Assembly: GCA_907163375.1 (NCBI GenBank)
Contig: CAJQUW010008657.1
Coordinates: 62,001 to 126,000 of the forward strand
Source of the DNA: Prostheceraeus crozeri
Taxonomy: Eukaryota; Platyhelminthes; Polycladida; Euryleptidae
Length of the DNA stretch: 64,000 bases
Reading direction: 5' to 3'
Position 1 is the stretch's first letter. Each line of letters starts with the position of its first letter. Made by a program: the position numbers and the translations under genes. The notes beneath the pieces are model-generated. The model was not told where the DNA came from and searched no databases. It was given only the letters and a program-made list of their open reading frames with translations. Of this stretch, positions 46,344-58,772 are shown piece after piece.

Positions 46344-48367
46344 CAGTGCTCCGAGAGACATACCCTCCAAATTTTCAGGAATTCCCGAATGGCTGAAATT
46401 TTCGGGAATTATGTACTATCACATTAAAACGGCATAGAAACCGTTAATGGGATAGTATTCATTAATTGATCTATCAGTACATTAATTTACGAGAATGCAT
46501 CTGTAAGTATTTTGATCCCCGGGAACAGACTAGTTAAGACTACTACAGACTAGTTATATCCCTTACATTTCTTCAAATATTGTGCATAATAGTCTTCATA
46601 AAGCTTATCTTCATGTGTTTGGGTTTTAAAATGAATGGAAGCTTTGAGATACTGTAAGCAAATCTGAATACTTCAACAACTTAAAGCGTACAGCAACACA
46701 TAGAAAATATTAATTAATCGGCATACAATGAAGAAACGTCATATCTATGTTGCACATGTATTATCTATTTTCATCTAAGCACTGTACTACTGCCATTGCT
46801 CAGCAAGTACATGTACATATATTTTATTACAAAAAATACTCAGTTTATCCACATTCATTTATTTTCACGAAGGTCTGAAGTTATTTGGAAGATGACTCTT
46901 GGACAACAAATTGGTCCATCGAAGACACCATCTTTTTTTCTTTTTGTTTCAATATAGTCTTTTTCTTCTCTAATAGAAATTTCAATTTTTCTTAATAGAA
47001 TTTCAGTTTTGTTGTTGCCGTCGCAATAAACTCTGCAGTTTTCTCTTTTTCGGCAATAAGTTCTTGCAATTGCCGATCCGTTTCAAGGGCAGAACTTTCA
47101 ATATTCATGAGTGAGTCATTTGACTTCCGAAAATTGGAAAAATCTCCAATAATTTGTGACTCCATGTTTTTCCTTTTGACATCCTCGTTCGCTTTGGCTT
47201 CATCCCTTTTTCTCTTCCTGTAGTGCTGATGTGCAGCACAGCAGACACTCAGAAGGCTTTCATTGATTGGAAGTGGAATTTGTCCAACCATTAGCCAAAA
47301 GTATCGACTTACTGACGACCAGTGCCTGTATAGTGTCCGGCGAGAGGCAAGATCGCTTCTTTGTCACAACGTCAGACAGGACACTGAACTGCCTGGCCTA
47401 TATTAGTTTGAGACATTAAGAAGTCCTCATTCAATGGGGAAGAAAAAGGTCATGGTGAAATCTTCAGTCATTCATTAACGGTTTAAGATCCGCGTGAATA
47501 ATATAGAGATCGGAGATACAGACGGAAGACGTAGAAGATCGGAGATCTGGACGGAATCTCTGTAGGTTGACAACTGACACGGTGACACCTAATCAGTTCG
47601 TTAAATAATTATTCACACAATTAATATGCAAGCACAGATCATTCAACGAATCCATCAACACGCAACCACATGCAGGTCACGTCTTGGTCACGTAAAACTC
47701 TTTCTTTATATCACGAGGATATCGCAAGAAATGGCTGCTTGAAGGATCTCGTCGTAGATAGATAGTCGGATATGAAACAGAAAACAAAACTTTATACATG
47801 TACGTAGTACATTTTATACAGTATGATATGCCGAGATAAAACTATTAACAAGTTCGGGGAAAGCCAAGCATAATTAATGATGTTGGAATCATACTATATG
47901 TATTTAGGACGATAAAAGGAGCATAAAATGACGAATTGTGTCAGCACTGATAGCATAACTTTCACAAACTTTAAAGCGCATACTTGCTACTAGTTCGATA
48001 TTTACAAAATGCTACGGTAGCCTTCTTCGATTCACGAAACCATGGGATTGGGAAGTACATGTACATGTACGTCGTTGTTTAATAGAATTAACTATATTTT
48101 ACCGAAAAATTCATGGAATAAAGGAATGAGGATTGATAAAGGAGTCGAGAGGTTTGAAATTGATATTTTAGATAAATTTCTATCATACGCTCGAATGATT
48201 ACTCGGGAACGTTGATATTTATTGAATATGCTTAACTTCAAAAGGACCCAATGCCAAAAATCATATATGTAAGAGATACTGCATAATGGAAATTTTCAGG
48301 AATTTCGGGTCCATATTTTCAGGAATTCGGGAAAAATTCCCGAATTCGGGAATGAATCGGAGCACTG
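46344..48367. mobile_element. hAT-like DNA element with CCCTAA flanking repeats
   Basis: The ends CAGTGCTCCGA and TCGGAGCACTG are directly bordered by CCCTAA at 46338-46343 and 48368-48373. Subterminal copies of TTTTCAGGAATT lie near both ends (46371, 48294, 48318). CAGTG termini are typical of hAT elements, and 6-bp duplications occur in some hAT clades. Length 2024 bp. Confidence 0.65.
46992..47291 (-). pseudogene. Coiled-coil tail of a probable transposon protein
   Basis: A 99-codon frame starts with MVGQIPLPINESLLSVCCAA and continues with a lysine/glutamate-rich coiled coil (KRKRDEAKANEDVKRK, LQELIAEKEKTAEF). Similar C-terminal tails occur on transposon-encoded proteins in animal genomes. 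No catalytic region is attached, and its place inside the element at 46344-48367 supports a transposon origin. Confidence 0.45.
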
Positions 48368-48737
48368 CCCTAACATTCTTCAAAAAATATGAGTACACTT
48401 TCGATTTTAATATGCGCTTTAGAGGAGCCATCACACACGATTAACGTTCTGGTAAGAGGTGATTGTTCTCAAACAAGCTAGTATTTCATTTTTGTCTCTG
48501 ATGTGTCCTTTGGTGCGTGGGTGTGATCGAGGCTAGGAAGGCTTGTCTTCTCTACTAAATCACCGAGTGAAAAGGCAATCATTTTTTCACTATCATTTCA
48601 TTTCATCAACTATTATAAACTTTTCACGCACTGCTGTCCCTGAACCTTTGTTCGACGAAGAAAGTTGACATCAAGACAGTGACAGCTATGCACGAGGATA
48701 AATAATTTGCTTGTATTATGTCTCGGGTCTAGTTATG

Positions 48738-48822
48738 GGTCGGAGTCCGGAGTTCTATCATTTGATAGGACTCCGACTCCAGCAAAAATGATAGGACTCC
48801 GGGACTCCGACTCCGCATCCAT
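48738..48822. repeat. Second cluster of GGAGTCGGAGTCCTATCA-type units
   Basis: GGTCGGAGTCCGGAGTTCTATCA, then TTGATAGGACTCCGACTCC and ATGATAGGACTCCGGGACTCCGACTCC. These are the same units as at 46015-46112, about 2.7 kb away on the other side of the hAT-like element. Confidence 0.7.
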
Positions 48823-49576
48823 GCTTCAAAGGCTCTCGGATTCTACCTGCACCCCGTGGAGTTCAGAAACTCTTCCTCTACCGCATCGGCTGTCCCATCT
48901 ACCCCACAAACTCTTTGTGTCCCGTTGCGATAGACCCACTGATATCTTCGATGATCAATCAATCAGGTGTGGGTCTGATGGAGACCGGATTGGTCGGAAT
49001 GACCGCCTTCGTGACAGGATCTTTCGTATCGCTTAAACAGCTGCTCTGGCACCCCGTGCAGAAGATTCCGCTCTCATATCTGGCACCCTTTTACGGCCTG
49101 CAGATGTGTATCTCCTCTCCGAGACAGTTGAACTCCCAACGGCGATCGACGTCACCGCGACTTCTTCTCTCCAGAAACTGACGCTATGAGGTGCTCACCA
49201 TACTCCTGGCCACGCTCTGACTGACGCAAAAGACAGAAAGCTTCTTGCCCACGATGAGGATTGCAGGGAAATGGACATTGCCTTCATTCCCCAGGCCGTT
49301 GAAGCCATAGGAGGATGGAAGAAGGAGGCTACCGAATTCCTCAGACAGCTGACTCGTTAGTCTGCCCTTCGTACTGGTAGTGATCCATCATTGCTAAATA
49401 GTTCCGTCAAATATCGGATTGATTGTAAGGGTGCGCCGTGGCCATAGTGCATTTTTCCCCTTTGGAGGCATCATCCGTCATTTGTTTCAACGCCTGAGAT
49501 GTTGCCTACAAAGGGGAAAAATGCACTATGGATACGGCGCACCCCTACAATCAATCCGTTTTTTGACGGAACTATT
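48820..49576 (+). pseudogene. Retroelement C-terminal nuclease-like region, two in-frame stops
   Basis: One long frame reads LQRLSDSTCTPWSSETLPLP, GRNDRLRDRIFRIA, TAA (49034-49036), TAALAPRAEDSALISGT, RPADVYLL, TAIDVTATSSLQK, TGA (near 49185), then DRKLLAHDEDC, IAFIPQAVEAIGGWKKEA. The order R-P-A-D-V, A-x-D-V-T-x-T-S-x-L and F-x-P-x-x-V-E-x-x-G-G-W recurs at the end of a class of animal retroelement proteins. I treat it as nuclease-like by pattern only. The remainder (RHLFQRLRCCLQRGK) lies beyond an inverted duplication at 49397-49576. Confidence 0.6.
49397..49576. repeat. Inverted duplication inside the retroelement tail
   Basis: AATAGTTCCGTCAAA...CCCCTTT (49397-49463) is the reverse complement of AAAGGGG...TTGACGGAACTATT (about 49511-49576). 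The right arm reads on in the retroelement frame (QRGKNALWIRRTPTIN), so the left arm looks like a reversed copy inserted upstream of it. Confidence 0.7.
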
Positions 49577-49852
49577 AAGCGCGTCTTCACATTCACTTTT
49601 AAAATGACTAACTTTTATTCACTAAAAATCGCCTTGTACAACATGAAAAATGTAGTATATTATTGCAAAAAAGTCTATTGTATATTTGCATGATCTTTCT
49701 ATGATATCGATCGACTCCGCATAAACCTACTAATGGTGTGATCATTGAGTGGATTAAAAGAATCGATGACTAAATAGCGGATATTTATCAAGCTTTTGCG
49801 CTACTTACATCTTCAGACAATAAGTGATTAGAATTTATAAGTCGCTGAAGTT

Positions 49853-50885
49853 AACAGTAGCTTCAGGAGTAGGATTTTTGAATGAATTTGTTCAGTCCTC
49901 AAGTTCTAGTATGCTATGTAAAATTAAAAACAGAATTTTCTCACCGAAGCAGTAGTAAGGACAATTAACCGAAAAGCTCCGAAAAAGCAACTCAAACATG
50001 TGAGTGTGCTGCCAACCCTACTGCTCACTTCTGAATCAACCAGAAAAGAAATTTAGAGTTGAAAATCCATCCTTACATAAGCAAGCCTTAGAGATTTTGC
50101 TCAGCTATGTTTGGCAGTAGCACTAGACTTGATTCCTCACTAATCCACTTTTACATCTCAATTTTGAGTGTATATAAATTTTAAGCCTACTTTTAGGACT
50201 TTTGAGTCCTAAAATTACTTTGCTCATTTTTTTGTGACAACATCAGTAGACTTATTTCACCACTTGAAGAGAGAGATTAATTAATTTCAATCTTGAATGT
50301 ATTCCAATATGAAACCTACTGCTGGCCACTGAAGCCTAAATAATTATACTTTTCTCAACTAAACCAACGCTCTTTTGTCATTGAACTCTACCTGGCTGAC
50401 TTTGTTCAGTTATTTTTGACAGCAGCAGTAGACTGATAGTGTGGCGTTGATATTTACTGCTGTTGTCAAGAAAGGCTGGGCAAAGTCAACCAGATAGGGC
50501 TTCATGAAAATGTTACATTGGTTTAACTGAGCAAAGTACTTTTAGGACTCAAGGTCCAGCAGTAGGTTTAAGATTTAAATACACTCAAAATTGAGATGAA
50601 ATGGTGGATTAGTGAGAAATCTAAGACTGCTCCTACTGCCATGCCACAGGCTTACTTATGTGAGCAGAGAGGTGTAGTTCAACTCTAAATGCTTTCTAGT
50701 TGATTCAGAAGTAAGAAGTAGGGGTGGCAGTAGATCCATATGTTTGAGTTGATTTTTCGCACTTTTCGGTTAATGTTTGGCAAATATGAAGTTAAAGGCA
50801 AATTCTGACTTTAATTTTACGTAGCACGCTAGAACTATCAGGCTGAGCAAATTCATTTAAAAAATCCTACTGCTAACTCCAGCGT
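49853..50885. mobile_element. Long foldback element, about 1.03 kb
   Basis: The arm from 49853 to about 50430 is matched inverted by about 50448-50885: GGAGTAGGATTTTT / AAAAAATCCTACTGC at the outside, TTCGGTTAATTGTCC-like, TCACTTCTGAATCAAC / GTTGATTCAGAAGTAAG, CATCTCAATTTTGAGTGTAT / ATACACTCAAAATTGAGATG, and ACAGCAGCAGTAG / CTGCTGTTGT at the centre. CAGTAG-type words recur through both arms. No coding sequence is recognised and it is unlike the family at 10628 and 29840. Confidence 0.75.
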
Positions 50886-52692
50886 CCTTACATCCTCTTC
50901 TTCCTGACACGCAACATTTATGATCTCATTGATTCATTTTGTTTAAAGAATCTCATCTGTAAATATTATATTCATCATCATTAATTTTTCAGACAGTCAA
51001 TCATCTGAATACCCTCATTTGTACATACTTTACCATCTCAACCTTGTAAACCTGCAACGTTATCCAATTTGGAAATGGAACGCTTTGAATTTATAAAAAC
51101 AGCTATAGAGAGCGCTTCATACAGCAAATGTACTGTTTTCCGACTGTTTGTCGAAAGCTACTTTCACTGACAGAATATGACGCAGATGATCGAGGAAGAT
51201 TATGGAACTTTTTTACTACAATACTGCTCACTGAATAATAAAGTATACATATGAAGCAGCTCCTCTTCTCCGAGATCCATGTAATTTGCACACCTTTATT
51301 ACTTTAGGAAGCCAATTTAGATTCGTCTTCAGGCCAGTCTTCTACACGGTTTGATAGTAGCATAAATAACTTTGAGTAACTGAATTTCATCTTGGCACTG
51401 TGAGTGACTGGTGTTGCTTTCAGGTTTCACTTTTACTTCTGTTGGCCTGAAGTGGAACGAAGCGCTCGGAAGGTCGCACAGAAAAAATTTTGAATCCAAG
51501 ATTGGTTTTCGTAAGTATAAAAAGTGTGCAGACTATACATATCTTAGATGGGGAAAGTCCATAGCATTTTCGCTAGGCCCTTTCACCGCTATCAACGACC
51601 ATCTTCAGACAAGAGATTTTGAGATATTGTATTGCCGGACGACGGCTGTTAAAAACGGTCGGAATGCCCCGCAATATAGGCAAGAAGAGAGACATCGTCT
51701 TTTGAGCTTTCGTCACATAAAATAAGGTACTATGCACAACATGTGCAAAAAACACATAGCGCTAGTTACTTGAAAGTACACAGCTTGTGATAACGAAGTT
51801 TCCGTGCAATTCTACAGTAAGATATATAAGTGTATATTTAGACTAGAATAATTGAGAAATCATACCCTAACTAAAAAAATATACTTAATTTCTGTTAAAG
51901 ATCCTTAGAGAAACAAATATTCGTAAACGACATGCTTTAGTTACAGAGGGATACTTCTATATCTTTAATTTCACAATTATCACTTGACTAGTCCATCACC
52001 TTATTAGTTATTCATATATTCCTGAAAATAACACTAGCTGAGTATTCAAATGACGTCAAACTTCCATCTGCAGATTGACAATCGTTTGTAGACCTGGCAT
52101 AGGCCTATTCCTGATAATTGAGGAGAATCCTTTCCGCTTCCTCAGTATGAATAAATCTACGCGTGACAATGAGTTCGCATATTTCCAATACTTTCATTTC
52201 ATTATTTTCAGAATACAAACTCCTCTCACGAAATTTGGAAAGGTCAGATGAATTCCACAACTTGCAAAGATTCATCGCTTATATGTCAAAATCAATGTCA
52301 GATTAAAATTTCAGTTGCAGAATGCAGCTATCCAGGCAAAAAATTCGGATGACAAAAATATATAAATACGTAAAAATATCTTAAAACTATAAAAAAAATC
52401 CGACTTTTCGCTATGTTAAAGTTTGTGGGATTAGAATGGACAGCAGCTGTTTTCTGATGATAATTTCAGCTGCTCGGCTATGCTCCGATTGTTAGATCTT
52501 CAGAATTATCAAATCAATAAAAACATGCAACCACAGAATTAAATTCATCTGCGCGCGCGGCTTCGGTTTCCTTGAAGGGCAGACTCATATCTCGTATGCG
52601 ATGACGAAATGGCACACACGATCTACAGTCAAACAACAAGTCGTCACTGGATAAGCAATGAGCCTCAGACATTGGCGTGTGTGTCATACTCG
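50886..52692. other. Intron, nothing recognised
   Basis: A 104-codon plus frame at 51411-51725 has no known motif and is overlapped by an equally open minus frame (51755-51573), so neither is called. Confidence 0.45.
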
Positions 52693-52698
52693 TACACA

Positions 52699-55238
52699 CA
52701 GGGTTTCCGCGATTATCAGTTATCGTTTTTCCAGGAGTTGCTAGGAGCCTCTTGATGAAATTTCCAGGAGTTTTCCAGGAGGTTTACATAATTGGATTTA
52801 CAAACGGATTTTAATAATTCGTGATATAGCAAATATAAGTTCTTTGTATTACATATGCAGGTGATAAAACAACTGATTTTACAATAACTTTAACGCACGT
52901 TTCCACTTCAGCCTCAATACGAATCCCGAGGGAATCTGACCAGAATAATTCTCTATAGCATGACTATAATTCTCTGACCAGTATAATTATATACTCTTTA
53001 TAATTCATGAACTCTGGTCCTGATAGGAAATTTATGATTTGTTGCGGTTTATATGTTTCAGGTACTCGGAGTACGATGTCCTAGTGTGCTCAAACGCATT
53101 TGGTCACTCATTTGGTCCACCAATCAAAACTCCTCGGTATTACTTAAGTATACTCGTATACATGGATAGCAAAATCTAGACAAATAATCTGATAAACAAA
53201 GATTTGACATGTTTCTGTCAATGCATCTTCTAATTTGTTCATTTGTCCTTCCAGCGCATCCTCTCAATGTAATTTTCGGCGATATAAAAGAAGCAGTTGA
53301 AGAACAAATAAATGCTGAAGAAATCTAACACTGACATTGCTGCGTAACTGTCGTCGTATATCGTCAGTCGTGTCATATTTCATAATCCCAAAACATTAAT
53401 ATTACATTAGCAAAACTTAAAGCTGTGTGTGGTGCACCGTTGCATCTATTCTTTTGCTTGCAACGGTTCTCCGGCAGGTGCACCGAAATGTACCAATTTC
53501 GATTAAATTGACGCTTTATTGTGACGCATAAATTATAATCAATTACAGGAGTTTTCCGCGGAGCGCGGAAATCTTCATGTTCATTGAGAAATGCCGAATC
53601 CTCGTCTTCCAGATACCTGTGACAATGAATAGCCAGTTTACATGAACATTGCCAGTGATGTATTGAGTGGAAGTCATTCGATTCAATTTTGGCGAGCGGT
53701 TGTACACCACGTACCAAACTTACAGCAAAAGCAATTCTTCTTTTGCAGTTGCCGATCAACTCAGCTGATATTGAGCGGTCTTTCAACAACTACAAACTCA
53801 TTTTCTCTCCACCGCGCTGTCCCTCCAAATTCCTGTACCTGATTATAATTAACTTATCTTATCTGTTATCTTAGTCACAGCAAATTGAGAGAAAAACATT
53901 TTAAGTATACAGTATAATTAGTCCAACCAGGAAAACATTGCTGAATGCTATCTATCAATTTAATTCAAGCTTCACGACACTCAAACTTCAAATATCAATT
54001 CAATTCACAGTAAATGTCTATATCATGAAAATGAATACTTTTGAATAACACGTTCGTGTCATAAAATATACGATGTACTTCCTGATGTTGGGAGAAAATG
54101 TGAAAAAGGCGACGAAAATTCAGCTAATCAGGGTCATAAAAAATCATTTTAGGCCACAGAATTCCGATTCCTGCGACCTCAAAATTTTGAAATCTCATAG
54201 AGAATACCGCTTAGGCCTACCCAGCTGCTGCTCCTCTTGCTAAGATTTACATACATGTAGACCATCTTGGCATTCTTCTGGCCAGGGATCCGTCCTAAAG
54301 ATTTTCTTCTTGACTGCTGGAAGTGACTGCCTGAAGCCGATCGTAATATCGAGATCTTGACTTTCCGCATAGTAACTTTCCGCGATATGTAACGTGACAT
54401 TACTTCGCATCTGTCTACATTTCTTGATGTGTTCATTTATTTTAAAAAGAATTAAGAATAAACTCTTCCTTTGCTGCATATCAGTTTAAAATGAATCAAT
54501 TAAAACCCAACATTTCGTCCGACACTGGCATAGCAATTCAGTAATTATTATTCTTTCATTGATTTTGTTTGTTGAATATCCACATGCTAACTATTTTCTT
54601 TTTTTAAGAATTTTCCCAATACTCCATAAAATTTGCATTAAATTCTAATATAAATGTTTAGCATGAAGGATAGAGATCCTGTCTCTGTAAAAATTTTGAT
54701 ATTTTAAGTGACTATCACAAGACAATCTAGAACGCGAAACAAGTTATGCTTCGTCTATACTTTAAAAAGTGCTTCAGAGAAACTTTTCTAAATTTTCGGT
54801 GCACCGCTGTGCGCAGGTGCGGCTAGCGCACAACCCTACATGCACGAAAAATGAACAAGATATTCAAGGCTTCATTTCAAATCCATATTCCGGTATTCAA
54901 AATTTTCTCCAATGCACAAGTTGTTTCTTTTATAGACTACGGACTGTAACAGAAAGAGCGTTAATTAAATTTCCTGAAGTAAATGACTTTGACAATGTCC
55001 TAAAGATGCATAGTTGGGAAATTCTTTTCCAACGAAACTGAGAATGCAAATGAATTCATTATACTTACTTTGCATGAATAAAAAAATATCAAGAACTTCT
55101 ATTGATCAAGTATAGATTCCCTCATTTATCTACAATAATCATAAAATTCTATGAGTTTCCAGGAGGTTAGGTAAAAATTCAAAATTCTGGAAAACTGTTT
55201 TCGAAATTCCAGGAACTTCCAGGAGCGCGGAAATCCTG
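52699..55238 (+). mobile_element. hAT element with 6-bp duplication
   Basis: The ends CAGGGTTTCCGCG and CGCGGAAATCCTG are directly flanked by TACACA at 52693-52698 and 55239-55244. TTCCAGGAG-type subterminal repeats are dense at both ends (52731, 52769, 52783 and 55153, 55207, 55217), as expected for transposase binding regions. A third terminus-like copy (TTCCGCGGAGCGCGGAA) lies at 53551-53567. Length 2540 bp. Confidence 0.75.
53665..53870 (+). pseudogene. hAT transposase C-terminal (dimerisation) fragment
   Basis: One frame gives FWRAVVHHVPNLQQKQF and the next, after a shift near 53735, LPINSADIERSFNNYKLIFS, followed by PPRCPSKF and NLSYLL. S-A-D-I-E-R-S-F with the following Y-K-x-I-F-S is the dimerisation motif of hAT transposases. 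The DDE core was not found, and the shift plus the lack of upstream frame indicate a dead gene. Confidence 0.75.
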
Positions 55239-55244
55239 TACACA

Positions 55245-56650
55245 TCGAGTTCTTCGTTCTGTCGCACTTCGCTGTCACAGTACCGTTCACTGATAAATCC
55301 TACGAAGAGAACTACGTATCGAACGAGTGAACTAAATTTCTCACGCCAGCCAACTTCTAAACAAATAATCTGATGGACCAACATTAACGACAAAACCTGT
55401 GCGCAATGATCTGAATTCTTTGAATCTGAAGGAACGGTGGCAATCGAAGCATTTTGAAGGGATTCATTGCAATCCGCAGGCGACGAACGACTGTTTTTCA
55501 TATCTCTGTAAGGTATTAGGAATTCCTTTTTGCCCACTCACTAGGTTCCAGCATGTGCCATCGTTATCAATTAGTCTTCACTTCTAGCAAACTGAAAGAG
55601 TGTTCAACAATCTAATTCTTTGCATGAAACAGTTGTAGATTATCGCCGTAAGGCGAGTTACTGTGAGCTATTTTTGTTGGAGGCTTGTGGCTTCTACGAG
55701 ACTTTATAAAGTTTGCATTCACATCTCTTTTTCCGAGGGGTATTAAGTAATAGCAGCTTTCAGGTATGACTTTCCGGTCCGAAATTAGAGTGGGGGTGGA
55801 CACCGGTGCCTTCAAACGACCAACCACAAGAAGCCGCCATCGTATATATACTGTTGTCATGACAACGCATGTCCACGGCGTTCTATTGTTTTCATTATCG
55901 ATGGCCGTTCTAACACTATTATTGTAGTGTCCGATTTCTACATAGAAATTGATAACAATAAAACCTCTAGAATGGAAGTAAAGCTTCATAGACAATAGAC
56001 AATAGTGGCACAAAAATCGCACGCATTATCACTTAGATACACTTGTCAACGGCTGAATCATTGGGTTAGAATCCATTACATGCGCAATTCTGACCTTTTC
56101 ATTGATGATTCATGTCTAAAGTTAGTTCCCCCGGATGTGTCGCGACTTTGAGTCAATTTCCATTCCAGTCAACTTCAGATAAACAAGATGGATTTCTAAG
56201 TTAAAAGCAATAACGCAACACTTCATCAAATGTCCATCCGTCAGCGGTTAATACTTTACAAAACTTGCAATTGTCGGGTTAATTGAAAGATTCTGACTTA
56301 GCTAACTATTAAATCGACTGCTATAACAGTCAGGTGAACATCAGTACGCCATGAGACGTAGGAGAGGAAATCAATATTGCGATCATACATATAAAATGAG
56401 CTTATAGAACATCAGTTCATATTCAGACATCATTTATGATATCTGAGTCAAGTGCATTGTAACACATGAATATAGCTTTCATCCTGCGTGAAGAGAACAA
56501 AAGCTCAACTAGCAAAATTACAACGTAGGCGTCGAAAGCTCATCAGTTGCAGCGAATGTGCTTAGAACAACTGACTGAGTTTCGGAAAGATGAAAATATG
56601 AGTGAGTGAGTGCAAAGTCAAGAAGATAACGCAGGTTATATCCCTCTTAC
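55245..56650. other. Intron, nothing firmly recognised
   Basis: Minus frames of 132 (55537-55139) and 136 codons (56022-55612) are open, but neither shows a motif or family resemblance that I can support. Confidence 0.4.
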
Positions 56651-56772
56651 CTTGATATTCACTTCTTAGACCATCTTCATCGTAGGTGACTTTGGCGAAT
56701 CCATGTAGCATGCCGTCTTCCCAGTCTCCTGTCTGAACACGCGGTGGATTTTTCAATTCCCGCGTTCCTGGT
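56651..56772 (-). CDS. ALS2: Alsin-like exon 5 of window: second MORN repeat
   Basis: The acceptor is AATTTTGTAG|A and the donor TCAAG|GTAAGA; 122 bp, entered in phase 2 and left in phase 1. It encodes PGTRELKNPPRVQTGDWEDG then MLHGFAKVTYDEDG and SEYQG. G-D-W-E-D-G-M-L-H-G-F-A is a MORN-type unit in which the usual YxG opening is degenerate. A second possible acceptor at the CAG four bases downstream would break phase with the preceding exon, so the TAG at 56775-56773 was chosen. A 12-kb intron follows. Confidence 0.88.
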
Positions 56773-56840
56773 CTACAAAATTAAAGGTATATTGTTAGCA
56801 TTGGCATCTAGTTTCAACTTACACAGAAAGTAGAATTTAC

Positions 56841-56985
56841 CCTGTAATTTTTCCCCGTCGAAAACGTCCTCGGTGCTGACTACCATCCGGCCAAGTTAGA
56901 TGACCTTCCCCGTGCATGGTTGCCCACATCCATTGGCCATCGTATCTACAACCTCGCAACGCACCGCTCCGGAACGTGTATTGAC
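56841..56985 (-). CDS. ALS2: Alsin-like exon 4 of window: first MORN repeat
   Basis: The acceptor is ACTTCTACAG|GT and the donor ACAGG|GTAAAT; 145 bp, entered in phase 1 and left in phase 2. It encodes QYTFRSGALRGCRYDGQWMW followed by MHGEGHLTWPDGSQHRGRF. Y-D-G-Q-W, H-G-E-G and W-P-D-G are the hallmark positions of a MORN repeat (YxGxW...GxGxxxxxxG). It corresponds to alsin's YTFSKDRVYKDATYDGLW region. A 6.2-kb intron separates it from the PH exon, but the next intron is only 68 bp. Confidence 0.9.
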
Positions 56986-58764
56986 CTGTAGAAGTATGTG
57001 AAGGGAGGAAACTCAGACACACGACTCAGAGTGTCAGCATGCAGTGATAATTTTTATATCAAAATATTCACTTTTTACCGGAGATAAAAGTATATGCAGT
57101 ATAAAAAAATATTTGATTTTAAGAAGTCATTATTCCTGTGTTCATAGACTAGCGATTTGGAACCTCTATATAAGTAGCATGAAATTTATTTTATATCAGA
57201 AGGTATGAACATTTGATAACAGGCATCTCAATTAAGGAGAAATTAGGCTGATTATCAAGGCAATTTCATGAACCACATTATAACGCAGGTCTTCATGGAA
57301 AAGTTGAGATCTTTTTGCGCTTCTTAGCTGAAATTTCAAGCTTTAATTTAATCTTCATCGGCATGATTTTAAGATTCACTAAATTTATGTTCTATTTCTT
57401 GGATCTGAATAATACTGCGGACCCATTTAATTTCCTTGAAAGTTAAGATAACTCGTAACCCGTTTCTTGTTCTGCTCCAAATCTGACTCCGATGAGAAGA
57501 ATTCAAATAAAGCGGGAAGCAATTCCAGAAAATACTGAACCACTTCATATATTTGAAGCCATCTAGTCTCATCTCGACGCAAAACTTTCGAAGGTTTTAA
57601 GTCCATCATTTTCTAAATTTTTTTGAGAGAATTGGCAGCTTTGTCGTACCGTAAAAAGGAAATACAAAGAATATTTAAGTGATCTTGATTTGCAATCATT
57701 TTAAAATTTGTGCGTAGAAAAACTTATTTGTTATAATTCAATGCCCACCTATTATTGAAATAATGTTATCGAAGTTTTTCTTTATTTCGGTTATAAATAT
57801 CACAGAGAATTAATATACACTTAAAGCAGGAAAAACTTTACGAGATCAATATCACTTTTGGAAACACTGCAAGCGATACATCATCATTTTACGCAGCAAC
57901 ATGATCTGAGAATTCATCAGCTGTTTCGATTCAGTGATGCATCACACAAATGAACATGTGTGGTAATTTGAGAAAATATTGCGTTCTCTCTGCATATAAA
58001 CAATTAGATTCATAATACTACTAACCATTAGTAGTATTTGCACACATTGAATCACCATTTTTACATCTTTGGAGCTATTGCTGACCGATTCTAGAACTAA
58101 ATAATTATGCTTCAATAATAAATTCACGAAAACTGTTGAAAGATCGCATCGAATTAATTCCCCGCTGTATCTCACAAGTGAACCACGTGGTCATCAGAGA
58201 ATCCATGCATACTTGTATCCCTGATCACGTGACTCGAAATATCCATTCTCCTCAAGTATTCACTTTAATTACAGGTACCTGTAATGTCCTGAATAATACT
58301 TAAGGGTGAAGATGCCTTGGTTCAAAATCCAAACATAAAAAGCGAAAAGGAAGAATAAGAAATTCAAAAGCAATAATACACTTTTCTTCCGTCTTCCCTT
58401 ACATCTGATAAAACTGACAAAGAAATAAAAGCTATCTTTAAGTAAGAAGGAATGAATGTACTTATAGTGCATAAAACTAAAACCCTACGCCAACAATAAA
58501 AGAAGTACCCTAACACTACATTAAGTTCCCTCTAAAATTGACCAATTAGTAATACAACAACATGTCATAAGAAGAATGTTGTGTATACTCGTAAATTGAC
58601 AAATTGTGTAAAATTTTCAACAAAAACTACATTGGTAGTACAATCATACCCTTGCACATAAGATTCTATAACACAACACTTACAGAAATTGTACAATTAA
58701 TAATAATCTTAAAACGTGCAGCAACCGCATTTTGAAAACCAGCATTATTATATCAAGTGACTAT
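56986..58764. other. Intron, nothing recognised
   Basis: AT-rich. Short frames only. Confidence 0.5.
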
Positions 58765-58772
58765 GACAGCAC

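Noticed and set aside
51411..51755. Overlapping open frames on both strands
   Set aside because: Neither has a recognisable motif, and openness on both strands is common by chance here.
55139..56022. Two minus frames of 132 and 136 codons
   Set aside because: No motif, no splice-consistent link to the alsin chain, and no repeat context that I could establish.
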